From: a bacterium
GTDB lineage: Bacteria; Patescibacteriota; Saccharimonadia; Saccharimonadales; Saccharimonadaceae
DNA: 64,000 nt
Assembly: GCA_004561445.1 (NCBI GenBank)
Contig: SFVX01000001.1
Span: 186,001 to 250,000 of the forward strand
Reading direction: 5' to 3'
Both the position numbers and the translations under genes were made by a program. Each line of letters begins with the position of its first letter. Position 1 is the stretch's first letter. This document shows, piece by piece, positions 16,085-24,180 of the stretch. The notes below the pieces were generated by a model. That model did no database searches, was not told the DNA's origin, and saw nothing but the letters and a program-made list of their open reading frames with translations.

Positions 16085-18475
16085 CTATTCACCAATTTCC
16101 TGGCGGATCATTGTAGTTGTAATATTGATTTCGCCACCGGACTTAAGATTGCCGGCGAGAACTTCTTTGGCGACAATATTCTCGATAGAACTTTGAACAA
16201 TACGTCGCATCGGGCGGGCGCCGAGTTTTGGATCATAGCCGCGGTCGGCGAGCAGGTCGCGCGCATCAGTATCGACGGTGACGGTGATCTTTTGCGGTTC
16301 GAGCGTACGATTAACGTCGGCAAGAATGAGGTCAAAGATTTGAGCCAGCTCAGTTTTGCCAAGAGGCGAAAAGACACAAACTTCGTCAAAGCGGTTGATG
16401 AATTCCGGCTTAAATTCACCGCTGTCAATAAGCGCATCGATGAGTTCAGATTTAAGCTCAGCAAGGTCGTGACCAGCATCGATAGATTCGCGAATATGAT
16501 TGGCGCCGGCATTACTAGTTGCAATAATAATCGCGTCACGGAAGCTAACCTCGCGGTTTTTAATATCGCGCAAGACTCCCTCGTCAAGTAATTGCAGGAG
16601 CGCAGTCAATACTTTTGGATGAGCTTTTTCAATCTCGTCAAGCAAAACGACTGAGAATGGATTTTTCATGACCTGAGAAGTGAGGCTCATTTCGTCGGTA
16701 GCACCATCTGCGATAAGGCGCTGGACGCTTCCCTCGTCGACGAATTCATTAAGGTCGAGGCGCACAATGGCACCTTCGCCATGAAAATAAACTTCGCTAA
16801 TCGCTTTGGCGAGTTCGGTTTTACCAACACCGGTTGGGCCCAAGAATAGGAAGGTGCCGATTGGACGTTTTTCGTTACGGACACCAGCAGCGGAACGGCG
16901 CAAAGCATTCGAGACGGCCTTGACGGCGTTTTCTTGGCCAATCATACGCTGATGAATGAGCTGTTCCATGTCGAGTAAATCTTGGCGAGCTTTTTCGTCC
17001 TGCGAAGCGCGCATTTTGACGCCGTAAGTCTTTTCAATGGCAGTCTGGACGGACTCGGCAGTTACGATGCCATTTTCAGCAAAACCGGCGGCAGATTCAA
17101 GCAAATGCAAGGCACGGCCCGGCATCACCATGTCGTGGATATATTTTTCACTGAGGCGATAAGCTTCTTTGAGTGCCCAGACTGTGTACACAACGTCATG
17201 CTCAAGCTCGAGAAGCGGTACGCGATCTTGCATAATATCCATGGTTTCCTCTGGAGTTGACGGCGGAACCATGACTTTATTAAGCGCATTTGCGAGTTGG
17301 CTGTTGCGAGCTTCAATTTCAAGATAGCGTTGTTGCTCCATCGTAAAGATAATGCGCAACCTGCCCGCACGAACTGCCGGCAAAATAACTTTAGAAATGT
17401 CGACAGAGCCAACGCCCTCTTCGAAGAAGAGCTGAGCGTTATCGAGCCAAAGAATAATATTCTTGGCGCCGTAAGCTTCGCCCATGATTTGCGACATGAG
17501 ATTTTCGAGCGAGCCGCGTTCGCTAGCAACACTAATAAGCGAGGCGGCGTCAAGCTTGAAAACTTGGCGAAATTTTAGGTGGTTTGGGATTTTGCTATCC
17601 GCATCGAGAAGTTTATTGGCGAATGCATAAACAATAGTCTTACGGCCGCTGCCTTCGGCGCCAATGAGGGCAACATTTTGACGACCACCGTGCGAGAAAG
17701 TCTTAATCATCTCGTCGATTACTTCGTCGCTAGAAGCCTGGTTAACGGCAATGTGTGCATTTGAGATAGTGCGCGAGATATTTTCGGCAAAACGTTGCAA
17801 GATTGGCGTATAGCCAAAGCTAAGATCGCGCCCCAAGCCACCGTCGTGGCGCGTCTTTTTCATACCTTTTATCATGCCACTAATGTAATTAAACCAGTTA
17901 ACGCCATCACGAAGATCGTCAACATCGAGTTTTAGGGCGCTGATAAATTTTTCGGCGCCCTGATAAGTCTCGACGAGCGCAAGCATAAGTACGGCACCCG
18001 AAACATGTTCAGACTTGGTAATTTCGCGAATCTCAAATGCTTTGTCGAAAATTTGATCAATAGTAGCGGTTGTATTCGACGCGATAATGTTGAGATAATC
18101 CGGCAAGAGACCGTAGCGATTAACCATAAAAATACCACTGCGAGTTTTGATAACCGCATTTGCGATTTCGAGTGGCGTGAGTTCTTTTGGCAGGAGCGCC
18201 AAAAGATCGCGCGAGATGATGTCGTAGGCGTTTTCTTCCTTGCGATTAGGTAAATGTCGAAGTTCGACACGAAGCCAGATCGTAAAGACAAGTATCGCAA
18301 TACTAAGGCCGACAAAAAGCCAGCCCAAACTCAAGTGAGTGAGAATCATGACGACACCAAATGAAAAACTGGCGAAAATTAGAAAATCCGTAAGAATATT
18401 TTGAGCTTTGCCATCGAAGGCTTTGCTCAGGCGCGCCTCGCGAGCGCGTACACTATTGTAGTCGAATTTGCTCAT
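16085..18475 (-). CDS. Membrane-anchored ClpC-like double AAA+ ATPase
   Basis: 796 aa from the ATG at 18475, which overlaps the upstream stop as ATGA. Two membrane helices (about 28-46 and 50-66) replace the usual soluble N-domain. A short Clp_N-like region follows, then NBD1 (about 250-430) and NBD2 (about 500-790). NBD2 is intact: GPTGVGKT (about 548), VVLLDEIEKAH, ATSNAG, INRFDE, GARPMRR. NBD1 looks degenerate: GAEGSGRKT for Walker A and LDNAQ where Walker B normally has DE. No ClpP-binding loop could be assigned. It should be an unfoldase tethered to the membrane. Confidence 0.9.
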   Translation of the reverse strand: MSKFDYNSVRAREARLSKAFDGKAQNILTDFLIFASFSFGVVMILTHLSLGWLFVGLSIAILVFTIWLRVELRHLPNRKEENAYDIISRDLLALLPKELTPLEIANAVIKTRSGIFMVNRYGLLPDYLNIIASNTTATIDQIFDKAFEIREITKSEHVSGAVLMLALVETYQGAEKFISALKLDVDDLRDGVNWFNYISGMIKGMKKTRHDGGLGRDLSFGYTPILQRFAENISRTISNAHIAVNQASSDEVIDEMIKTFSHGGRQNVALIGAEGSGRKTIVYAFANKLLDADSKIPNHLKFRQVFKLDAASLISVASERGSLENLMSQIMGEAYGAKNIILWLDNAQLFFEEGVGSVDISKVILPAVRAGRLRIIFTMEQQRYLEIEARNSQLANALNKVMVPPSTPEETMDIMQDRVPLLELEHDVVYTVWALKEAYRLSEKYIHDMVMPGRALHLLESAAGFAENGIVTAESVQTAIEKTYGVKMRASQDEKARQDLLDMEQLIHQRMIGQENAVKAVSNALRRSAAGVRNEKRPIGTFLFLGPTGVGKTELAKAISEVYFHGEGAIVRLDLNEFVDEGSVQRLIADGATDEMSLTSQVMKNPFSVVLLDEIEKAHPKVLTALLQLLDEGVLRDIKNREVSFRDAIIIATSNAGANHIRESIDAGHDLAELKSELIDALIDSGEFKPEFINRFDEVCVFSPLGKTELAQIFDLILADVNRTLEPQKITVTVDTDARDLLADRGYDPKLGARPMRRIVQSSIENIVAKEVLAGNLKSGGEINITTTMIRQEIGE

Positions 18476-18852
18476 AGCGCAACTCCTGCAATGCAAAGTA
18501 CAACGCAAATAAGTGGCGTGAGCGGCAAAATCGGCCAAATTACTACGAGTAGAATGCTTAAAATGGCATCAAAGATAAAAGCAATAAAACCAAAGATAAG
18601 AATAAATAGACGAACAATGGCGCCAATAGTGCGCGAGAGAAGTTTATCGAAAAAGACTGATAAATAATGCATCGGACCGCCGTAAGGATTCTCGGCGACG
18701 GTGGAGATTTGATGAAAAGGTGCGAAAAAGGTACGAATCAAGACCGAAAAAGAGAAAAAATCGGCAATGTTGCGTAGTTTTTCGACGAGAGTCTGCGCAA
18801 AGTAACCCCAGCCACGAGAATACCACCACGAGACAAAATCTATCATTAGCAT
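18472..18852 (-). CDS. Small hydrophobic membrane protein, partner of the Clp ATPase gene
   Basis: 126 aa with a cytoplasmic-looking first half (SWWYSRGWGYF; FFAPFHQIS) and two strong membrane helices in the last 50 residues. No family recognised. TATAAT stands 6 nt before the ATG at 18852 and no ribosome site is present; a second in-frame ATG lies at 18846. The stop overlaps the Clp start (ATGA), so the pair is translated together and may form one membrane complex. Confidence 0.7.
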   Translation of the reverse strand: MLMIDFVSWWYSRGWGYFAQTLVEKLRNIADFFSFSVLIRTFFAPFHQISTVAENPYGGPMHYLSVFFDKLLSRTIGAIVRLFILIFGFIAFIFDAILSILLVVIWPILPLTPLICVVLCIAGVAL

Positions 18853-18858
18853 AAACTT

Positions 18859-18864
18859 ATTATA
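18859..18864 (-). promoter_or_regulatory. -10 box of the membrane protein-Clp operon
   Basis: TATAAT on the minus strand, 6 nt before ATG 18852 and just after the dnaK terminator. No good -35 box. Confidence 0.55.
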
Positions 18865-18869
18865 CTATA

Positions 18870-18901
18870 AAAAATAACCCCCGAACTTGGGGGGTTATTT
18901 T
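18870..18901. terminator. Terminator of dnaK
   Basis: AAATAACCCCC pairs with GGGGGTTATTT; on the minus strand T6 follows. It begins 13 nt after the dnaK stop. Confidence 0.92.
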
Positions 18902-18913
18902 AAGCTAGTTCGA

Positions 18914-20803
18914 CTATTTATCGACTACTTCACCTTCGACAGTACCGTCATCTTTCTTATCTTCGGACTTATCGTCTTTCTTGTCGTCAGCAGCGGCTTG
19001 ATAGAGCTTTGCGCCGATAGGCATGATGGCATCATTGAGAGCCTTAGTAGCCTCTTCAAGTTTCTCTTTGTCATCAGCGGACTTTTCAAGTTGCTCTTTA
19101 GCTTCAGCGACGGCCTTCTTGATGGTTTCTTTGTCGTCGTCGGAGATTTTGTCTTTGAACTCGGTTGGCATCTTTTCGGCTTGATAGATGGTGTTTTCGA
19201 GTTGATTGCGTGCGTCGATAGCTTCCTTTTTCTTCTTATCTTCGCTAGCATGCATCTCGGCATCCTTCTGAGCCTTTTCGATATCTTCCTTGCTCATGTT
19301 GCCAGAGTTTTGAATGGTAATGCTCTGCTCTTTACCAGTGCCTTTATCCTTGGCGGTAACATTCAAGATACCGTTAGCATCAAGATTGAAAGTAACCTCA
19401 ATTTGCGGAATGCCGCGTGGAGCTGGAGCGATACCATCGAGCACGAAGCGGCCAAGAGATTTGTTGTCTTTAGCAAATTCACGCTCACCCTGAAGGACAT
19501 GAATTTCTACCTGAGGCTGGTTGTCGCTAGCGGTCGAGAAGACCTCAGACTTGCTGGTAGGAATGGTCGTGTTGCGATCGATGAGTGGAGTGCGGACGCC
19601 GCCCATGGTTTCAATACCGAGAGTAAGCGGAGTGACATCGAGCAGAAGCACGTCTTTGACATCACCGGCGAGAACGCCACCTTGAATAGCGGCACCGACA
19701 GCCACAACCTCATCTGGGTTGACACCCTGCATTGGGTCTTTGCCGAAGAATTTCTTGACACGCTCGACCACGGCTGGCATACGAGTCATACCACCAACCA
19801 TGACGACTTCATTGATGTCGCTAGCAGATAGGTCGGCATCGGAGAGCGCCTTCTTGACTGGACCATCAAGACGGTCGAGAAGTGGTGCAACGAGTTCTTC
19901 GAGCTTAGCGCGAGTAAGTGTCAATTCGAGGTGCTTCGGACCATCAGCGTCAGCAGTAATATATGGAAGGTTGATTTCGGTCTCGGTTGCAGAGCTGAGC
20001 TCTTTTTTGGCTTTTTCAGCTTCGTCTTTGATACGCTGCATGGCAGCTGCATCCTTGCGAAGATCGATACCATTTTGGTCTTCAAAATCTTTGAGAATAT
20101 AGTCAACAATCTTGTTATCGAAGTCTTCACCACCGAGGTGAGTATCACCGTTGGTAGATTTTACTTCAAAGACGCCATCGCCAAGCTCAAGGACGGAGAC
20201 ATCGAAAGTACCACCACCAAGATCGAAGACGACAATCTTCTGGTCATCTTTCTTATCGAGACCATAAGCGAGAGCTGCCGCGGTAGGCTCGTTGATAATA
20301 CGGCGAACCTCGAGGCCAGCGATTTTACCGGCATCTTTGGTGGCTTGGCGCTGAGAATCGTCGAAATAGGCAGGAACCGTAATAATGGCTTCGGTAACTT
20401 TTTCGCCTAGGTATGCCTCAGCATCAGCCTTGATTTTGCTTAGAATCATAGCAGAGACAGCCTCTGGGCTATAATCTTTGCCACCCAAAGTAACTGCTAC
20501 GGAATCGCCCTTCTCGGACTTAGTAATCTTGAATGGAACGTTTTTCTTGTCGTCTTGAACTTCTTTGTCCTCGTATTTACGGCCGATAAGACGCTTGATG
20601 CCATAAATAGTGTTCTCTGGGTTAGTGACGCGCTGGCGCTGTGCAACTTTACCGACGAGACGATCGCCTTTTTTAGTAATTGCTACGACCGACGGAGTAG
20701 TACGGTCGCCCTCGCTGTTTGTAATAACTTCTGGCTTGCCTGCTACCATATATGCAAATGCACTGTTTGTAGTACCAAGGTCAATACCGATAATTTTACC
20801 CAT
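18914..20803 (-). CDS. dnaK: Chaperone protein DnaK (Hsp70)
   Basis: 629 aa. N-terminal ATPase: [59 protein letters not shown]. Substrate-binding part starts after [14 protein letters not shown]; the C-terminal tail is Asp/Lys-rich. It binds unfolded proteins in an ATP cycle. AAGGAGG precedes the ATG. It is transcribed alone between its own promoter and terminator; grpE and dnaJ are not next to it, unlike the usual order. Two CIRCE operators upstream show HrcA control. Confidence 0.98.
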   Translation of the reverse strand: MGKIIGIDLGTTNSAFAYMVAGKPEVITNSEGDRTTPSVVAITKKGDRLVGKVAQRQRVTNPENTIYGIKRLIGRKYEDKEVQDDKKNVPFKITKSEKGDSVAVTLGGKDYSPEAVSAMILSKIKADAEAYLGEKVTEAIITVPAYFDDSQRQATKDAGKIAGLEVRRIINEPTAAALAYGLDKKDDQKIVVFDLGGGTFDVSVLELGDGVFEVKSTNGDTHLGGEDFDNKIVDYILKDFEDQNGIDLRKDAAAMQRIKDEAEKAKKELSSATETEINLPYITADADGPKHLELTLTRAKLEELVAPLLDRLDGPVKKALSDADLSASDINEVVMVGGMTRMPAVVERVKKFFGKDPMQGVNPDEVVAVGAAIQGGVLAGDVKDVLLLDVTPLTLGIETMGGVRTPLIDRNTTIPTSKSEVFSTASDNQPQVEIHVLQGEREFAKDNKSLGRFVLDGIAPAPRGIPQIEVTFNLDANGILNVTAKDKGTGKEQSITIQNSGNMSKEDIEKAQKDAEMHASEDKKKKEAIDARNQLENTIYQAEKMPTEFKDKISDDDKETIKKAVAEAKEQLEKSADDKEKLEEATKALNDAIMPIGAKLYQAAADDKKDDKSEDKKDDGTVEGEVVDK

Positions 20804-20839
20804 TATTATTCCTCCTTTTTAGAAAATCTTGGATAACTT

Positions 20840-20866
20840 TTAGCACTCACGGTGGTTGAATGCTAA
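20840..20866. promoter_or_regulatory. CIRCE operator (proximal, one mismatch)
   Basis: TTAGCACTC-N9-GAATGCTAA; the second arm differs from the consensus GAGTGCTAA at one base. It lies downstream of the dnaK transcription start, in the 5' leader. Confidence 0.85.
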
Positions 20867-20877
20867 TTTCTGTAATC

Positions 20878-20906
20878 ATTGTACAAAATTAGCACTCTAA
20901 TGTCAA
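20878..20906 (-). promoter_or_regulatory. Promoter of dnaK
   Basis: Minus strand TTGACA, 17-nt spacer, TACAAT. The -35 box lies inside the distal CIRCE element, so HrcA bound there would block polymerase. Confidence 0.85.
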
Positions 20907-20915
20907 GAGTGCTAA
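20889..20915. promoter_or_regulatory. CIRCE operator (distal, perfect)
   Basis: TTAGCACTC-N9-GAGTGCTAA, an exact match to the HrcA-binding consensus. Confidence 0.95.
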
Positions 20916-20932
20916 TTGAATTTTTGTATCTG

Positions 20933-21592
20933 TTATTTTGACTTTTTGGAAGATTTTTTAGATTTTTTTGAGTTTTGTGCTTGCGAAATCGTCGTGACTT
21001 CGGCCGGCGCAACAAGTTGTTGTGGACGCTTATGCACGAAAAGAAAACCACCGACAAGTGAACCAATGAAAGCCATGATAAGGTCCCACATTGTATCGTC
21101 GACGCCGTGCTGAATAAGCTCCTGCATGTGCTGGCCTAGAACTTTGTCGCAGAAGAATTCAAAGAACTCCCAACAGACTGCGACGGCAAGAGAAAAACAG
21201 ATAATAAAGAGGCGACGAAAGCCTTTGTGAGTATATTTGGCGCCAAAATATAGTAAAACATAGTAAGCGATGACAGCCGAAAAAACACCAGAGAGCATAT
21301 GGACGAACTTATCATAATACGGCACCGTTTCATACCAGTAGAGACAGATGCCAAGATCGAGTGCGAGGAAAATAAATATATAATAGGCGAGCTCGATACG
21401 GACCGAAAATTTGGTCTTAAATAGGCACTCAAAAATCTCGGGCAAGAAAGGTAAAACAAAGCCCGCCAAAATGCCACCAATTTTATCGTAGTTTGGATCG
21501 GTGAGTTGCAAAATTAAAAACAATACCGCTAGGAGTAGTAAACAGCTCTTGATGATTTTTAGAATGATGCGCTGAACTTTTGGGATGTCCAT
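20933..21592 (-). CDS. DUF2238/YjdF-like membrane protein
   Basis: 219 aa with about six membrane helices and a Lys/Ser-rich cytoplasmic tail. The middle shows YDKFVHMLSGVFSA, WEFFEFFCD and DDTMWDLIMAFIGSLVGG, the pattern of DUF2238 (YjdF) membrane proteins, whose function is unknown. It is the last gene of a four-gene operon; its start is 1 nt after the methyltransferase stop. The tail gene end lies close to the dnaK CIRCE site with no evident terminator. Confidence 0.75.
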   Translation of the reverse strand: MDIPKVQRIILKIIKSCLLLLAVLFLILQLTDPNYDKIGGILAGFVLPFLPEIFECLFKTKFSVRIELAYYIFIFLALDLGICLYWYETVPYYDKFVHMLSGVFSAVIAYYVLLYFGAKYTHKGFRRLFIICFSLAVAVCWEFFEFFCDKVLGQHMQELIQHGVDDTMWDLIMAFIGSLVGGFLFVHKRPQQLVAPAEVTTISQAQNSKKSKKSSKKSK

Positions 21593-21593
21593 T

Positions 21594-22199
21594 TTATTCC
21601 TCCGGTCTTCTTAAAATCGCGAGAGTACCAGCGAGACGCATCTGGTATTCAGGGTGAGTATTCATAAATTCATTAACGGCCTTGGCGCTGCCTGGCAGAG
21701 CTGGATTACGATAGTCGTGCACAACAATAGTGGCACCAGGCGCAAGCTTTGGTGTAACAAGATTTAGGCTGGTTTGGATGGATTTATAAAAATCGCCATC
21801 AAGCAAGGCAAAACAAATCTGATCTGGCAAATCGGCATCTGGGTCGAGTGCGTCAAACCAGGCTTTTTTGATTACTGGTTCGGGAAGTTTGAGTTTTTTG
21901 AATTTCGCCGAGACAGAGATGGGCGAGATTTTGAGTTCGCCAGCTTTGAAGCGCCAACCCAGCGAAGAGTTATCTTCGGCGGTTTTCTCGGGGAGGCCCT
22001 CAAATGAGTCGTAGAGCCAGAGCCATTTGTCGATAGAATCTTGCATGACTTTGGCAAGCTCGACTGAAGTATCGCCAGCATAGCAGCCAAATTCGACGAC
22101 GTCGCCTGGCAAGTTTAGAGCCACACGAAGTTCGTCTTGGATAATGGCGAGTTCACGGGTAGGGATTTGGAGGTCGCTCATATCAGTCCACAAAGCCAA
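21594..22199 (-). CDS. TylF/MycF-like SAM-dependent methyltransferase
   Basis: 201 aa. VVEFGCYAGDTSVELAKVM is the SAM-binding glycine loop, LWLYDSFEGLPEKT the next acidic strand, FALLDGDFYKSI and IVVHDYRNPALPGS the metal-binding and catalytic region of the macrocin O-methyltransferase family. The substrate is unknown; no antibiotic cluster is near, so a sugar or envelope component is more likely. It overlaps the kinase gene by 17 nt. Confidence 0.85.
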   Translation of the reverse strand: MALWTDMSDLQIPTRELAIIQDELRVALNLPGDVVEFGCYAGDTSVELAKVMQDSIDKWLWLYDSFEGLPEKTAEDNSSLGWRFKAGELKISPISVSAKFKKLKLPEPVIKKAWFDALDPDADLPDQICFALLDGDFYKSIQTSLNLVTPKLAPGATIVVHDYRNPALPGSAKAVNEFMNTHPEYQMRLAGTLAILRRPEE

Positions 22200-22755
22200 T
22201 TTCTTTCATGAGCGCCGCAAAATCGACCACGAAAGACTTGAGGTCTTTATTGTTGTAGATGTAATAATCAGCAATAGCAATTGGGCCGCCTTTTTCGAGG
22301 TTTTCGATCTCGGTTTGATCGCGTTCAGCAGCTTCCTGGGCGTTGAATGGACGCTCCGGGCGCTCGGCGAGGCGTTTGCGACGAAGAGATTTTGGCGCAA
22401 CGATAGCAACTACAGTCATTTCGGTCGGAAATTCTTTGCGCAAGATCTTGTACTCAGTCCAGCTATAAACGCCATCAAGCACGATGCGTTTTTGACCGGC
22501 GTTAATCAGATTGTGAACATCGGCGATGGCGCGCTTGACGACAAAATCATTACCCTCTTTGGCGCGGATAGCTTCGCGAAACTCGCGCTGATTCTCAGGT
22601 GTAATCTCAGTAATGCCCGCCTCGGCCATAGCTTTATAGATGATGCCGCCAAAATAAATCTTCGGGATGTTGTGATCAGTAAGATATTCGACGGCGGTGG
22701 ATTTGCCGCTGCCACTCATACCAACAATTGCCAAAATCTTTACATCGTTATTCAT
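22183..22755 (-). CDS. P-loop nucleotide kinase-like protein
   Basis: 190 aa with Walker A GMSGSGKST at residues 12-20, IVLDGVYSW as the Walker B-like strand and an Arg-rich LID region (RRKRLAERPERPF). It resembles dephospho-CoA kinase and the UPF0200 adenylate-kinase-like family; I cannot choose between them. TGATATAAT stands 8 nt before the ATG, and the TGA in it is the stop codon of the upstream peptidase gene. Confidence 0.8.
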   Translation of the reverse strand: MNNDVKILAIVGMSGSGKSTAVEYLTDHNIPKIYFGGIIYKAMAEAGITEITPENQREFREAIRAKEGNDFVVKRAIADVHNLINAGQKRIVLDGVYSWTEYKILRKEFPTEMTVVAIVAPKSLRRKRLAERPERPFNAQEAAERDQTEIENLEKGGPIAIADYYIYNNKDLKSFVVDFAALMKEIGFVD

Positions 22756-22763
22756 TATAAGTA

Positions 22764-22772
22764 ATTATATCA
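22764..22772 (-). promoter_or_regulatory. Extended -10 promoter of the kinase gene, overlapping a stop codon
   Basis: TGA-TATAAT, 8 nt before the ATG at 22755. The TGA is also the stop codon of the M16 peptidase gene. Confidence 0.5.
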
Positions 22773-24047
22773 GATGGCGCCTAAGATGCGTGACCAGAGC
22801 TCGTCGATGACGCTCTTGTTCATGTTGCCAACGGCGGCGAGGCCAGAAATGCCAGATTGAATAAACTCACGCGCGAGGCGAACAATGGTGCCCTTATCGA
22901 TAGCATCGATCATCTTTGGGGCGTCGGTCATTGGCTCAATAACGCCAGTGGTAATATAATCGCGCATATAGTAGTTACTAATTTGGTCGGCAGTTTGAGC
23001 GAGCATTTGATGACGGCCAAGAGCGTAAGACTTGGCGGCGATAATATCCGCTTCGCTAATGTCGCCATTGATGACACGAGCAAGCTCGACGGCGATAAGA
23101 TCGAAAAGCTCAGTGGCGTTTTCGGAATTAACTTCACCGTCAAAATCCCAAGTACTGCTCCACTTGTCACTATCAGCGCAAGAACCGATACTATAAACAA
23201 TGCCACGCTTGCGAGCTTGACCAAAAATCTTGCTAGACATGGTACCGTTTAGAATATGGTTAAGACAGTTGATAGCGTATTGCTCTTGTGGATTGAGTGG
23301 GCGCTTAATAACGAAGCTGAAACCAAAGCTGACGTTGCTGGCGTCTTTGCGGCGAATGAGGACTGGCTCAGTGCCAGAGTAGTCATTGACTGGCATGTCG
23401 AATTTCTCGCCTTCTTTGAGATTCCAATCTTCGAGCATTTGGATGATTTTCTTTTTGCGACCACGCAAGCTACCGGTGATGATAAACTGCATATTATTGG
23501 CCGTATGAGTGCGACGATGGTGCTCACGGACATCTTTGAGTTCAATATTATTGATAGTCTTAAGACGCTCAGAGTAAGTGAGGACTTTTTCACCAAGTTC
23601 TTGCTGGAGTTTTGGCCAGATGAGGCGACTATAGTCGTTTTGGTAGCCAGTAAGCTCAGAGCGGACATTACCTTTCTCACTGACGAGTTCTTCTTCGTTG
23701 AATTTTGGCAAAGCGACGGCGAGCTCCTGAAGCTTCAAAATACGCTCCCACTCAAAATCAGCACATTCTGCCTCATAGGCAATGAAGACATCAGAAGTCC
23801 AGGCGTTGTGATAGGCGCCGTTTTTAGTGAACTCAGACTCGTAGGACTGCTCATCTTTAAAAAGCTCATTGCGACCAAAAGCCATATGCTCCATAAGATG
23901 GGCAACTTCGTAAATCTCAGGCTTTTTGACGAATTTGTTACCGGCGCGAAAAATCACGCGGATATTCATGACACTGGAGCCCGGAGCGTCGATGAGAAGG
24001 CCGCGAGCGCCGTTTTTGAGGTTGACTTCTTCGATAGAATGTTTCAT
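22770..24047 (-). CDS. M16 family zinc peptidase
   Basis: 425 aa, two-lobed M16B type. The inverted zinc motif HLMEH (about 47-51) and the distal ligand in EKGNVRSEL about 75 residues on are present. The second lobe is inactive, as usual, with GTMSSKIFGQARKRGI matching the substrate-clamping Arg region. No signal peptide, so it acts inside the cell. Many M16B genes come as active/inactive pairs; only one is here. No ribosome site is seen before the ATG. Confidence 0.9.
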   Translation of the reverse strand: MKHSIEEVNLKNGARGLLIDAPGSSVMNIRVIFRAGNKFVKKPEIYEVAHLMEHMAFGRNELFKDEQSYESEFTKNGAYHNAWTSDVFIAYEAECADFEWERILKLQELAVALPKFNEEELVSEKGNVRSELTGYQNDYSRLIWPKLQQELGEKVLTYSERLKTINNIELKDVREHHRRTHTANNMQFIITGSLRGRKKKIIQMLEDWNLKEGEKFDMPVNDYSGTEPVLIRRKDASNVSFGFSFVIKRPLNPQEQYAINCLNHILNGTMSSKIFGQARKRGIVYSIGSCADSDKWSSTWDFDGEVNSENATELFDLIAVELARVINGDISEADIIAAKSYALGRHQMLAQTADQISNYYMRDYITTGVIEPMTDAPKMIDAIDKGTIVRLAREFIQSGISGLAAVGNMNKSVIDELWSRILGAI

Positions 24048-24084
24048 ATTTTGAGGTGAAAATTGAGGTAAGTTTTGAGTAAGC

Positions 24085-24113
24085 TTGACAAATTATAACG
24101 CTTGTGTTATAAT
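24085..24113 (+). promoter_or_regulatory. Orphan consensus promoter pointing into the secA 3' end
   Basis: TTGACA, 17-nt spacer, TATAAT on the plus strand, between the peptidase and secA genes, which both lie on the minus strand. No plus-strand gene follows; a hairpin comes 25 nt later. Confidence 0.7.
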
Positions 24114-24138
24114 AGAAGGTTGGATTGGTTTTTCTTTA

Positions 24139-24171
24139 AAGTAACGCCCGTTTTTTAGGCGGGCGCTACTT
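24139..24171. terminator. Hairpin between secA and the M16 peptidase gene
   Basis: AAGTA-CGCCCG pairs with CGGGCG-TACTT, one mismatch, around a T-rich 9-nt loop. It could end secA transcripts on the minus strand, though only TTT follows, or be part of a plus-strand RNA from the promoter at 24085. Confidence 0.5.
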
Positions 24172-24180
24172 GATTCTTGG

